DNA from: Streptomyces camelliae
GTDB taxonomy: Bacteria; Actinomycetota; Actinomycetes; Streptomycetales; Streptomycetaceae
Length of the DNA stretch: 64,000 nt
Assembly (NCBI RefSeq): GCF_027625935.1
Contig: NZ_CP115300.1
Location: 4,340,001 to 4,404,000, forward strand
Direction of reading: 5' to 3'
Both the position numbers and the translations under genes were made by a program. A model generated the notes under the pieces. The model saw nothing but the letters and a program-made list of their open reading frames with translations. It was not told the DNA's origin and searched no databases. Positions 45,235-56,560 of this stretch are shown piece by piece (within the stretch, counting starts at the first letter, position 1; every line of letters starts with the position of its first letter).

Positions 45235-46644
45235 ATGCATGTGACACGACAGATCAGCCGCCGCGCCATACTCAAGGCCACGGGCGTCGCAGCCGGAGCC
45301 GCCTCGATCGCCACCGCCGCCACCCCCTCGGTCGCGGCGGGCGGGGCCTTCGCGCACCCCGGCCTCCTCCACACCGGCGCCGACCTCGCCCGTATGGCCG
45401 CCAAGGTGAAGGCCGGCGCCTCCCCCTATACCGCCGGGTACGCGAAGCTGACCGCCAACCGGCATTCGCAGAGCGCCTGGACGCCCAATCCGCAGGCCAT
45501 CGTGTACAGGGGCACCGTGTACAGGGGCACGGGCAACCCGCAGAACTACGGGGTCCTCTACCACGACATCCACGCCGCGTACCAGAACGCCCTGCGCTAC
45601 CACGTCAGTGGCGACAGCACCCACGCCGACACTGCCGTCGCGATCCTCAACGCCTGGTCGGCAAAGCTGACGAAAGTCGACGGCAGCGCCGACCGGTTCC
45701 TGGCCGCCGGGATATACGGGTACCAGGCCGCCAACGCAGCCGAACTCGTCCGCGACCACAGCGACTTCGCACTCGAAAGATTCCAGAAGATGCTGCTCGA
45801 CGTCTTCTACTCGGTGAGTGAGGATTTTCTCGTCAACCACAACAACGGCACCCCGGCCCCCCACTACTGGCCCAACTGGGACCTGTGCAACATGGCCTGT
45901 GCGCTGGCCACGGGCATCTTCTGCGACGACCAGGCCAAGGTCGAGCGGGCCGTCGAGTACTTCAAGCACGGCGACGGCATGGGCTCGATCAAGCACGCCA
46001 TCCCGGTCGTGCACGACGACGGGCTCGCCGAGTGGATGGAGGCCGGGCGCGACCAGGGGCACTCGCTGATGGGCGTCGGCCTGATGAGCACCATCTGCGA
46101 GATGGCCTGGAACCAGGGCATCGACCTGTACGGCTACGACGACAACCGCTTCCTCAAGGGCGCTCAGTACGTGGCCAAGTGGAGCCTGGGCGGAAATGTG
46201 CCGTACACGCCCTACGCCCTCGTGGACCATCGGCCGGGGATCCAGCACCCCACCAACGTCGCCACCGCCAGCCCGGCGCAGATGCGGCCGGTCTGGGCCA
46301 TGGCCGCCAACCACTACACCAAGCGGCGCGGACTGTCCGCCACGTACCTCACGCAGATCGCCGCCAAGGCCGCGCCCGAGGGCGGCGGCGGGGACTACGG
46401 GCCCAACAGCGGCGGGTTCGACCAGCTCGGCTTCGGGACGCTGGCGTTCACACGGGACAAGGCAACGGACACCAAGGCCGCCCCGAAGCCAGCCTCTTCC
46501 GCCTCCCCCGCCGTTGGGGGCGGCCTCGCCGCGACCGGCTCCGGGGAGAGCGTCGGGTGGACGGCCGCTGTGGGCGTCACCGCCGTCGCCGGCGGCCTGC
46601 TCTTCCTGCGCCGCCGCGACCGGGGGCGCCACGGGGCGTCGTAG
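45235..46644 (+). CDS. Alginate-lyase-family polysaccharide lyase with sortase signal
   Basis: 469 residues. A Tat signal (RQISRRAILKATGVAAGAAS) leads to the (alpha/alpha)-barrel lyase domain, with FAHPGLLHTGADLARM, AVAILNAWSAKLTKVDGSAD, NHNNGTPAPHYWPNWDLCNM and GQHSLMG-type motifs (here RDQGHSLMGVGLM). The end is LAATG followed by a helix and Arg-rich tail, a class E sortase sorting signal (LAxTG). It would be secreted and attached to peptidoglycan, cleaving uronate-containing glycan. Confidence 0.82.
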   Translation: MHVTRQISRRAILKATGVAAGAASIATAATPSVAAGGAFAHPGLLHTGADLARMAAKVKAGASPYTAGYAKLTANRHSQSAWTPNPQAIVYRGTVYRGTGNPQNYGVLYHDIHAAYQNALRYHVSGDSTHADTAVAILNAWSAKLTKVDGSADRFLAAGIYGYQAANAAELVRDHSDFALERFQKMLLDVFYSVSEDFLVNHNNGTPAPHYWPNWDLCNMACALATGIFCDDQAKVERAVEYFKHGDGMGSIKHAIPVVHDDGLAEWMEAGRDQGHSLMGVGLMSTICEMAWNQGIDLYGYDDNRFLKGAQYVAKWSLGGNVPYTPYALVDHRPGIQHPTNVATASPAQMRPVWAMAANHYTKRRGLSATYLTQIAAKAAPEGGGGDYGPNSGGFDQLGFGTLAFTRDKATDTKAAPKPASSASPAVGGGLAATGSGESVGWTAAVGVTAVAGGLLFLRRRDRGRHGAS

Positions 46645-46676
46645 CCACGGAGCGTCGTAGCCACGGGGCGTCGTAG
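46629..46676. repeat. Three 16-bp tandem repeats across a stop codon
   Basis: CCACGGGGCGTCGTAG at 46629-46644 and 46661-46676, and CCACGGAGCGTCGTAG at 46645-46660. The first unit ends with the lyase stop codon (TAG), so gain or loss of units leaves the protein end unchanged. Confidence 0.8.
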
Positions 46677-47174
46677 CAAGATGCAGCACATTCCCGGGAT
46701 CTGTTACATCCCGACCATGTGTCACATCCCCGGGGGCTCCTCCAGGGTCTGGTCCGCTAAACCGGGTGTATCCGGCCCTGGCCCCCGGTTCCCTGTCGGC
46801 TGTCCTGCTCGCCGTGACGGTCGATCCGGCAGAGGTTGCTCGGCCCAGATCGTCTTGCCGCGGCGGACGTTCAGCCGCCCCGCATGCCCGACCTTCTGTT
46901 GTCAGGGCGTCAACTCGCCCCATTCTGCTGAATGACCAGGGGTGACCGCGGCGTTGCACGCGGCCCACTCGCGCTTGTCCTGAACCGTTGCCCAGGACCC
47001 GATGCCTTCCGTGTGCCAGGTGGGCAAGTCCTCAATGCCCCTGGCGCCTCGTCCTCCCCGACGGGCGACATAGGTGGAACGGAGAACTTCTCCGGGTTTT
47101 TGAGATCCCGGTGGCCGGCCACCGGTCTTCCCGTCCGTAAGGATCACCAGCACTTCAGGAAGCACCCTGACTCG
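46645..47174. other. Intergenic region before the surface protein
   Basis: 530 bases. Apart from the end of the 16-bp repeats and a repeated CATCCC motif (TGTTACATCCC near 46,701, TGTCACATCCC near 46,719) no gene or clear promoter is seen. Confidence 0.4.
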
Positions 47175-49112
47175 ATGAAGCGATCTTGGCACCTTGTCCT
47201 GGCGTCGGTTCTCGTCGCGGGAGCCGTCACACCGGTGGTTGCGGTGGGCAGCGCGGTCGCGGCAGACGGCGACATCACCTCGGCCGTCCTGGCGAACCGT
47301 GATGTCGTCCTGACCGGCGACGCGGTCGTGCGCGTCCCGCAGGGAACCCACACGTACACCGGCGTGATCAGCGGTGAAGGAACCCTTCGCGTGTCCGGCA
47401 CCGGCACGCTGGTCCTCGCCAAGGACAGCACCTTCACCCTGCCGCACTCCCGGCAGCACCAGAGGGTCCAGATCCCGGGCGGCAACCACCCGTACGTCGT
47501 GGTCGGCAGTCCCGACGAGCCCGCGGTCACCGTGGACGCGGGAGCAACCCTCCAGTACGGCACCGGCGGTACGACCGGCCTGATCGGGTCCTTCCCGTAC
47601 AACACGCCCGGTTACCAGCAGAACCAGGACAACATCCAGGTGAACGGCACACTGCGCCTGTCGCTGACCCGGCTGTTCAACCTGGGCGTCATCAGCGGCT
47701 CCGGCCTGGTCACCCAGCCCCGGAACATGTGGGGAACGCTCCAGATCTGCGGCACCAACCCGTTCTCCGGCATCTTCGACAACGGCACGGGCGTCAACTT
47801 CGCGAGCACCACCTGTGCCGCGGACCTGCCCAACGCCCGCTCCGTCGTCAACCGCGGTTCATGGATCATCGACACCCCGCTCAACCACACTGTCGTACAG
47901 CGGCAGAACTTCTACAGCCACGAGTACGGCAACGACGTCAACGTGCACTCCCGCCCGGGCAGCAAGGTGATCCTCACCGGCGTCTACAGCTGGAGTGACA
48001 GCGGCGACGGGGCGGCGCCCTCACTGAGCGACCCCGGACTGAACTGGCGACCCGTGGCCCACAAACTCAACAAACGCGGCACCAACATCGAGGGCGCCGA
48101 CGTCCAGTGGGGCGACGGGACCACACACCGGATCTTCATGCCCGGCACGGCGCAGACGGTCTACATCAACCTGCACGCCAGACGGCAGCGCTCCCGGCTC
48201 ACCTTCGACTACAACGGACCGGTGACCCTGGGCGCGCCCATCGGCGGCGGCATGTATCACGACACCCTCGGCGCTCCCGGCGCCGGGGACGTCGTCATCG
48301 CCGGCACCAGCGGCAACGACGTGACCTTCGCAGCAGCGCAGTACTACGACGGATCCACCACCATCGCCAGGAATGCGACCCTCCGTCTCGGCTCCGGGAC
48401 CGCGGGCGGCGACGGGAGCCTCCACACCGGCGGAGCCCTCGACAAAGTGATCGACAACGGCTCACTCGTGCTCCGCAACACCAGGACACCCACCACCCTC
48501 CCGACGGTGACCGGTGCCGGATCGGTGACGCAGAGCGGAGCCGCGGCCACCACCGTCACCAGCGCCGCCTACACCGGCGCCACCACCGTCGCCAAAGGCA
48601 GCCTGATCGTCTCCGGGACCTCTCTGCGGACATCCAGCGCGGTCGCTCTGACCGGTTCCTCGGCCGTCCTGGATCTCAGCAAGGCACGCGACACGGCCCT
48701 GCGCAGGCTGCAGGTCGTCACAGGCGCGAAGATCCTTCTTTCCCGGAACTCCCCTGAGCTGACCGTCGGTTCGACGACCGCAACAGTCTCCGGTAGCGGT
48801 CTCGCCATCGGCGGGGCGCGCTTCTCCGTCAGCCGGGCCGGCGCCGACACCGTGCTCACCGCTCTCACGTCCACCACGGCCGCACACCCGTCCTCCGCCG
48901 CGACAGGACCGGCGCCCTCCCCGGCCCGGACCGGCCGAGCGGCCACCCCCCTGGGCGCCTCCACCGGCACCATGGCGGACACCGGCAGCAACGTCGGTGC
49001 TCTGTGGACCGTCACAGGACTGGCGGGCGTCGTTCTCGCCGGCGTCGCCGCGGTCTTCGTCTTCGTGCGCGGCCGCTCGCGTCTGCGTACGTCCCCGCGT
49101 CACCGCCGCTGA
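47175..49112 (+). CDS. Secreted surface protein with autotransporter-type beta repeats and sortase signal
   Basis: 645 residues from the ATG at 47175. A Sec signal (KRSWHLVLASVLVAGAVTPV) is followed by parallel-beta stretches of the adhesin type (GVISGEGTLRVSGTGTLVLA, ARNATLRLGSGTAGGDGSLH, VTGAGSVTQSG). A Pro/Ser linker leads to MADTGSNVGALWTVTGLAGV, a helix and Arg tail. The DTG takes the LPxTG position. It is probably a wall-anchored beta-helix protein, perhaps an adhesin or glycan binder. The reading frame is open upstream but lacks a signal peptide there. Confidence 0.75.
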   Translation: MKRSWHLVLASVLVAGAVTPVVAVGSAVAADGDITSAVLANRDVVLTGDAVVRVPQGTHTYTGVISGEGTLRVSGTGTLVLAKDSTFTLPHSRQHQRVQIPGGNHPYVVVGSPDEPAVTVDAGATLQYGTGGTTGLIGSFPYNTPGYQQNQDNIQVNGTLRLSLTRLFNLGVISGSGLVTQPRNMWGTLQICGTNPFSGIFDNGTGVNFASTTCAADLPNARSVVNRGSWIIDTPLNHTVVQRQNFYSHEYGNDVNVHSRPGSKVILTGVYSWSDSGDGAAPSLSDPGLNWRPVAHKLNKRGTNIEGADVQWGDGTTHRIFMPGTAQTVYINLHARRQRSRLTFDYNGPVTLGAPIGGGMYHDTLGAPGAGDVVIAGTSGNDVTFAAAQYYDGSTTIARNATLRLGSGTAGGDGSLHTGGALDKVIDNGSLVLRNTRTPTTLPTVTGAGSVTQSGAAATTVTSAAYTGATTVAKGSLIVSGTSLRTSSAVALTGSSAVLDLSKARDTALRRLQVVTGAKILLSRNSPELTVGSTTATVSGSGLAIGGARFSVSRAGADTVLTALTSTTAAHPSSAATGPAPSPARTGRAATPLGASTGTMADTGSNVGALWTVTGLAGVVLAGVAAVFVFVRGRSRLRTSPRHRR

Positions 49113-49288
49113 TCCCCAGCCGCCACGGATTCCACCGGCCCGCCCATGGCTGTCCGCGCTCACCCCTTACGATGACATCGCTGCCACGGTGTGTGTGACA
49201 CCGACGGCGATTGCCCGAGGACCCCCGCAACCCGTCTCGGTCGGCGCGAGCGGGGCTTCGTACCCGCGTCAGGTCGAAGGGAGACCCG

Positions 49289-51055
49289 ATGCCAAGGCAT
49301 GCCGCGCCCGCGGCCGACGTGATAGCCGCGGCTCGGGCCGGCGATCGCGGCGCCCTGGAAGAGCTCAGCTCCCTGACGCTTCCGCTGGTCTACAGCGTCG
49401 CGGCGCGTGCGCACCCGTACCGCGACGACGTCGACGACATCGTCCAGGAGACGATGATGCGCATCCTGCGCGGCATCGGGGGACTGGAGCGCCCGGAGGC
49501 GTTCCGGTCCTGGGTGATCACCATCACCGTGAACGAGGTCCGTGACCACATCCGCAGGCGCGGCAGGAGGGAGACGACGGGAGCGGCGTTCGACGCGGCT
49601 GAGCACCGGCCCGACCCGGCCGCCGACTTCGCCGAGGGGGTCATCCTCAACCTGCGGCTGTCCGGGCAACGCGAGGAGTCCGTGCGCGCGACCCGTTGGC
49701 TCGACGAGGACGACCGGGAGCTGCTGTCACTGTGGTGGCTGGAGACGGCCGGCCGGCTCGCCCGGGCCGAGCTCGCCTCCGCTCTGGACATGACCGGCCA
49801 TCAAGCGGCTGTACGGGTGCAACGCATGAAGGAGCGCCTGCACACCTCCCGCGTCATCGTCCGAGCCCTCGCGGCCAGGCCCGCATGCGAGGAACTGACC
49901 CGGCTGACCCTGGACTGGAACGGGGTCCCCAGCGGCCTGTGGCGCAAACGCCTCGGCCGCCATGTGCGGCAGTGCCCGCGGTGCGTGCGCCACGAGGACG
50001 GCATGCTGGCCCCGGAAGGACTGCTGGCGCCCCTGGCCCTCCTGCCCGTGCCGGCGGCACTGCTGGCCTGGCGCCCGTGGCTGTCCGCGGGAACGCACGC
50101 CGCGGGGGCCGGCCATGCCGGCACCACGGCCACTTCAGGCAGCGGGGGTTCCGCGACGGCGGGGACGGCAGGGACCGCAGGGACGAGCCTCACCGCGAAG
50201 GCCGTGGTGGCGGCGAGTGCGCTGCTCGCCGTGGCCGGTGGCGTGCTCGTGTACGCGGCCCCATGGTCCAGCCCGTCGGCGCGTCCGGCCACCGCCCCGA
50301 CGGCTTCCGGCCCGGCACCCGCGCCCTCGCTCACCGCATCCGCATCACCGTCACGGCCGGCACCGGTGCGGGGCTCGGCCGTCTCGCATCCCTCGCCCCG
50401 GCCGCGGTACGGGTCCGTGGTCGACACCGTGGACAGCGCGCCACCGCCGGACCGGCCGCCCGCCGCATTGCCCCACCGCCCGCAGACCACGGTGACGATG
50501 ACGGGGCTCAAGAGACACCTGGACGGCTACCAGCTCGTCCACCGCGGGGACACGGTGGTACTGCGCGGGAAGGGCTACTTCACCGTCCACTGGGACGTGA
50601 TGTACGGGCTGCGCCCCGGGCTGCTGACCATGCCCTCGTGGACCGGACTGCGGGGAAGGCTGTTCCACGTGGCCTCGGGCGGCGGCCACCGCATGGACGA
50701 CCGTCAGCCGGGCGCGACCGCCGGCGGCACCTGGATGGGCAACCGGCAGCAAGGACTGATCACCCTGCCGCCGGGAGCCCAGCAGATGTGGCAGAACGAG
50801 TACTACTACCTCGACGGCAGCGTCACACTCCACCTCAACGAAACCCAGGCCGACTACAACCTCGACGTCCTGCCCTCCTCCTGGCAGGAGACAGCCGACG
50901 ACATCGCCACTCCCCCGGCCCCGCACTCCGCCGACCGCGAACGGTACGGACTCGTGCGCGACACCGGCCGCGACGACGCCCCCGTACCGCAGTACACCAC
51001 CCGCTCCACGCCGACCGACGCGGGCACCGTGCCCCAGCGCTCCGTCGTGTCCTGA
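49289..51055 (+). CDS. ECF sigma factor fused to ZAS-like motif, membrane helix and extracytoplasmic domain
   Basis: 588 residues from the ATG at 49289 (GAAGGGAG upstream). Region 2 has DDVDDIVQETMMRILRGIGG and RSWVITITVNEVRDHIRRR; region 4 has DRELLSLWWLETAGRLARAE, ALDMTGHQAAVRVQRMKERL. Then C200 and HVRQCPRC (H225, C229, C232) give the H-xxx-C-xx-C pattern of zinc anti-sigma domains. A helix (AKAVVAASALLAVAGGVLVY, about 304-323) and a ~260-residue outer domain with VVLRGKGYFTVHWDVMYG follow. The sigma factor would be tethered to the membrane and self-restrained. Confidence 0.8.
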   Translation: MPRHAAPAADVIAAARAGDRGALEELSSLTLPLVYSVAARAHPYRDDVDDIVQETMMRILRGIGGLERPEAFRSWVITITVNEVRDHIRRRGRRETTGAAFDAAEHRPDPAADFAEGVILNLRLSGQREESVRATRWLDEDDRELLSLWWLETAGRLARAELASALDMTGHQAAVRVQRMKERLHTSRVIVRALAARPACEELTRLTLDWNGVPSGLWRKRLGRHVRQCPRCVRHEDGMLAPEGLLAPLALLPVPAALLAWRPWLSAGTHAAGAGHAGTTATSGSGGSATAGTAGTAGTSLTAKAVVAASALLAVAGGVLVYAAPWSSPSARPATAPTASGPAPAPSLTASASPSRPAPVRGSAVSHPSPRPRYGSVVDTVDSAPPPDRPPAALPHRPQTTVTMTGLKRHLDGYQLVHRGDTVVLRGKGYFTVHWDVMYGLRPGLLTMPSWTGLRGRLFHVASGGGHRMDDRQPGATAGGTWMGNRQQGLITLPPGAQQMWQNEYYYLDGSVTLHLNETQADYNLDVLPSSWQETADDIATPPAPHSADRERYGLVRDTGRDDAPVPQYTTRSTPTDAGTVPQRSVVS

Positions 51056-51078
51056 CCATGGGCGGTTGGTGATCGGCC

Positions 51079-51266
51079 GTGCTGCTGCGACTGGCCTATT
51101 TCGGCGTCACGAACGCGTTCGCCATGCTGCGTCTGCTGGCGATGAGCGGCAGGGACAAGGACGTCGAGATCCTCGCCCTGCGCCATCAGATCACCGTCCT
51201 GGACCGCCGACTCGGCAAGAAGAGGGGCGGTTCCACCCGGGTGATCGGGCATTCATGGCGGCCTGA
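51079..51266 (+). pseudogene. Transposase N-terminal remnant
   Basis: LRLAYFGVTNAFAMLRLLAM, SGRDKDVEILALRHQITVLD is the helical start of integrase-core (DDE) transposases of streptomycetes. After about 51,225 the family sequence continues in another frame (EEGRFHPGDRAFMAA), so it is frameshifted, and it is cut off before the att copy at 51301. Confidence 0.78.
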
Positions 51267-51300
51267 AGGTCAGAAGCAGTACCGCCATCCAAGCGCCGTC

Positions 51301-51346
51301 GCTTCCCAAGCTGAGAGCGCGAGTTCGATTCTCGTCACCCGCTCCA
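51301..51346. repeat. att copy 4 (tRNA-Gly 3' end, 46 bp, exact)
   Basis: 46 bp identical to 34936-34981, with the left flank CCAAGCGCCGTC shared with copies 2 and 3. A terminator-like stem AACCCCC (51352-51358)/GGGGGTT (51372-51378) follows. It marks the right end of the stacked islands; DNA to the right is probably native chromosome. Confidence 0.95.
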
Positions 51347-51714
51347 ACACGAACCCCCAGGTCATCGACCCGGGGGTTACTTGTTGTCCAGACCGGCGGG
51401 CGAGGGCTGCACCACTAGCGCACCATGAGCCCGCCGAAGACTCCGGCTTGTGGTGCGGACGTGTCGCAGCGTTGACCTTCATCCGTGGGGAAGTCCAGTA
51501 GCGGGCGTGGTACGCGGTGAGCGGCAGGGCCGGGAGCAGCCATCAGGCGTTCGCCACCGCCGGCGTTCGCCTGCCTCGCTCCACAGCGGACGGGAAGCGG
51601 TCAACGCGAAAAAATCTTTGGCTCTTCGCGGCAACCTTTCCGGCTTCTCGGACCACTGAGTGTCGTCCGGCCAAGTGGTCCGGTCAGATGCAACGGCTGA
51701 AAGAGAGCACCGAC
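51347..51714. other. Intergenic region with terminator-like stem and inverted repeat
   Basis: 368 bases. Besides the stem at 51352-51378, it has an inverted pair CGGACCACT (about 51,650)/AGTGGTCCG (about 51,677) upstream of the next gene. No gene was found. Confidence 0.4.
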
Positions 51715-53574
51715 ATGTCCCTTGAACGAGAGCACAGACATGTCCCCAGTCCACCCACGTCGTCGGGGGCGTCCCGCGTCGGCGGCCACCGTGCTGACGG
51801 CGGCGCCCGCGGTGGTCGCCCGAAGCATCGTGGCCGTCGGTTGCTCGCGCGTCGGGGTCTCTGGGCGGGTCTCGCCATGGTGGTCGTGGCCGGCTCGGCT
51901 GTCGTGGTCAGCCAGGCTTCGGCGCAGCAGACCCAGACCCTGGATCTGAAGAAGTGGTACGTGCTGGTCAACCGCAACAGCGGCAAGGTGCTGGACGACC
52001 GCGCCTTCGCCACGAACGACGGCGCGGCGGTGGTGCAGTGGAGCCGTCACGGCGGCGCCAACCAGCAGTGGCGGCTCATCGACGCGGGTGACGGGTACTA
52101 CCGGCTGCAGAACCGGAACTCCGGCAAGGTGCTGGACGACCTCGGCTGGTCGAAGACAGCCGGCTCCGCCATCGTGCAGTGGAAAGACCTGAACGGCACC
52201 AACCAGCAGTTCAAACTGGCCAAGTCGCCGAACGGCTACGTGCGTTTGATCAATCGCTTCAGTGGCATGGCCGTCGAGGTCCACAACGCCGCCAAGGCCG
52301 ACGGGGGCGACGTCGTCCAGAACCGCGACCGGGGCGGCGCCGATCAGCAGTGGCAGCTCGTCCCGGCCGGGAGTGCCGGCAGCTCCGGTACGCCCACCAC
52401 TCCGGGCGGCAGCGTTCCCACCAGCCAGGCTCCGAGCGGCTCGCACCCGTCGTCGCCGTCGTCGCCGTCGTCGCCCAAGGCTGGTGGCAGCAGCTCGACG
52501 ACACGTTTCATGGGCAGCAGCACGGTGCTCATCGGCGGCTCGGTGTCTGACGCCTCGGCGGCCGCCGCGCCGTTCGACGTGCGGTACTCCTATGTGCACA
52601 GCCAGCCCGCGCCCTCGTCGGACTACTACACGGCAGCGCGCTGCCACGACGGGTGGTCGGGCTGGTGGGGCTGCTGGAACGGCAGCACCACGGCGCCCGG
52701 CACTTATGTGACCTGGCGGGACACCGTGGCGGCCGAGGCGACGTACAAGGGCAGTTCGCGTCCGCAGAAGATGCTCTGGACCTGGTACTCGCTGCGCGAC
52801 CTCGGGGATGCGGCAGGCGAGGGCGACGGTCCGGGCGAGGTCAAGGCCATCAACAGGACCGACCTGCTCACCCGGTACCTGAACGACTACCGCTTCTTCC
52901 TCCAGAAGATCGGCACGTCGCACGACGCGATCGACCTTGAGCCCGACTTCTGGGGCTACGTCCGGTCGCTCGGCAATCCGCACCAGGTCGCCGCGCAGGT
53001 CACGGCCTCGAATCCGACGGACTGCGGATCGCAGGAGAACAGCGCCACCGGACTCGCCCAGTGCCTGATCTCGATGGCGCACAAGTACGCGCCGAACACC
53101 GCCGTGGGGCTGCACCTTTCCTGCTTCGACTGGCAGACCAACACACAGGCATGCGTCAAGGACTACGCGAACCTCGGGGCGAAGAACGCCGACTTCCTGG
53201 TCACCGATGTGTCGGACCGCGACGCAGGCTGGTACGCACAGCCGGCCCACGGCGGCAGTGACCACTTCTGGAACGACCAGAAGGCCGCCGCCGCGCTGCA
53301 GTTCTACAAGACGATGGCCGAGTCCGTGGGCAAGCCGGTGGTCCTGTGGCAGATCCCCGTGGGCAACATGGCACAGAACAACACCCTCAACCATTACAAG
53401 GATGACAAGGTGGACTGGTTCTTCGCACACATGGACCAGGTCGCGAACGCCCATGTCGCCGGGCTGCTCTTCGGTCCAGGACAGCAGGAACAGACCACGG
53501 CCGAGACCGACGGCGGAAACCTGATCAACAAGACCATCGCCTACCACAACTCAGGTGGCACAGCCCTCAAGTAG
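51715..53574 (+). CDS. Secreted ricin-type lectin protein with putative glycosidase domain
   Basis: 619 residues from the ATG at 51715. A long basic N-region precedes the membrane/signal segment GLAMVVVAGSAVVVSQASA (about 52-70). A RICIN beta-trefoil (about 78-217) repeats RNSGKVLDD three times with QQW/QQF motifs. A Ser/Pro linker (220-262) leads to a ~350-residue domain with HDAIDLEPDFWGYVRSL and VVLWQIPVGNM, which reads as a TIM-barrel hydrolase, but I cannot name its GH family. The start region carries a 25-bp duplication. Confidence 0.7.
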   Translation: MSLEREHRHVPSPPTSSGASRVGGHRADGGARGGRPKHRGRRLLARRGLWAGLAMVVVAGSAVVVSQASAQQTQTLDLKKWYVLVNRNSGKVLDDRAFATNDGAAVVQWSRHGGANQQWRLIDAGDGYYRLQNRNSGKVLDDLGWSKTAGSAIVQWKDLNGTNQQFKLAKSPNGYVRLINRFSGMAVEVHNAAKADGGDVVQNRDRGGADQQWQLVPAGSAGSSGTPTTPGGSVPTSQAPSGSHPSSPSSPSSPKAGGSSSTTRFMGSSTVLIGGSVSDASAAAAPFDVRYSYVHSQPAPSSDYYTAARCHDGWSGWWGCWNGSTTAPGTYVTWRDTVAAEATYKGSSRPQKMLWTWYSLRDLGDAAGEGDGPGEVKAINRTDLLTRYLNDYRFFLQKIGTSHDAIDLEPDFWGYVRSLGNPHQVAAQVTASNPTDCGSQENSATGLAQCLISMAHKYAPNTAVGLHLSCFDWQTNTQACVKDYANLGAKNADFLVTDVSDRDAGWYAQPAHGGSDHFWNDQKAAAALQFYKTMAESVGKPVVLWQIPVGNMAQNNTLNHYKDDKVDWFFAHMDQVANAHVAGLLFGPGQQEQTTAETDGGNLINKTIAYHNSGGTALK

Positions 53575-53589
53575 GCGAAGAAAACGAAT

Positions 53590-53622
53590 GCGCCCCCATC
53601 TCCCTGATGGGGGCGCGTTTTT
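53590..53622 (+). terminator. Rho-independent terminator
   Basis: 11-bp stem GCGCCCCCATC/GATGGGGGCGC with a 5-base loop followed by TTTTT, just after the ricin-domain gene. Confidence 0.93.
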
Positions 53623-53709
53623 GTCATCTTCGTCGGGCTGAGGACTTCTCGGCCGGCGCCGGCCATGCTGTGCTTCGGTCGGTACCCACGATGAAAGTCC
53701 ACAAAAGAG

Positions 53710-53742
53710 AGGAACCCCAGCCGGCGTACGGCTGGGGTTCCT
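53710..53742. terminator. Hairpin between convergent genes
   Basis: 13-bp perfect stem AGGAACCCCAGCC/GGCTGGGGTTCCT with a 7-base loop, between the ricin-domain gene and the leftward xylanase gene. It may terminate either direction. Confidence 0.7.
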
Positions 53743-53847
53743 CAAGGCGGTGGGTATCGGTCAGCGGGTGGAGGTGCCCGCGCCGTAGACCGCTCGTCTA
53801 CGTGCCGGTGCACCGCACCCGGTCGCGATCACCGTGGATCAGGCGGG

Positions 53848-56322
<2,475 letters not shown>

Positions 56323-56560
56323 TTACCCGCCAGTTGCCGCCACGCACACAAAGGTTGCCGCGATCGAGGGAAGAATTTTCAGGGCCGCCGTCGCCGTCCC
56401 TATCCAGTTCCACGGCGACCTGCCGGCCACCCTGGAGGCCACCTACGCCGACGGGACCAACGCCGGCCCGGCCGCTGGACCCCGTACCAGCAGCTCGGGT
56501 ACTTGTTCTCCTGTCGAGCTGTGCGGCAAGGGAACTCGTCGCCTTGCCGCACAGCGGCGT

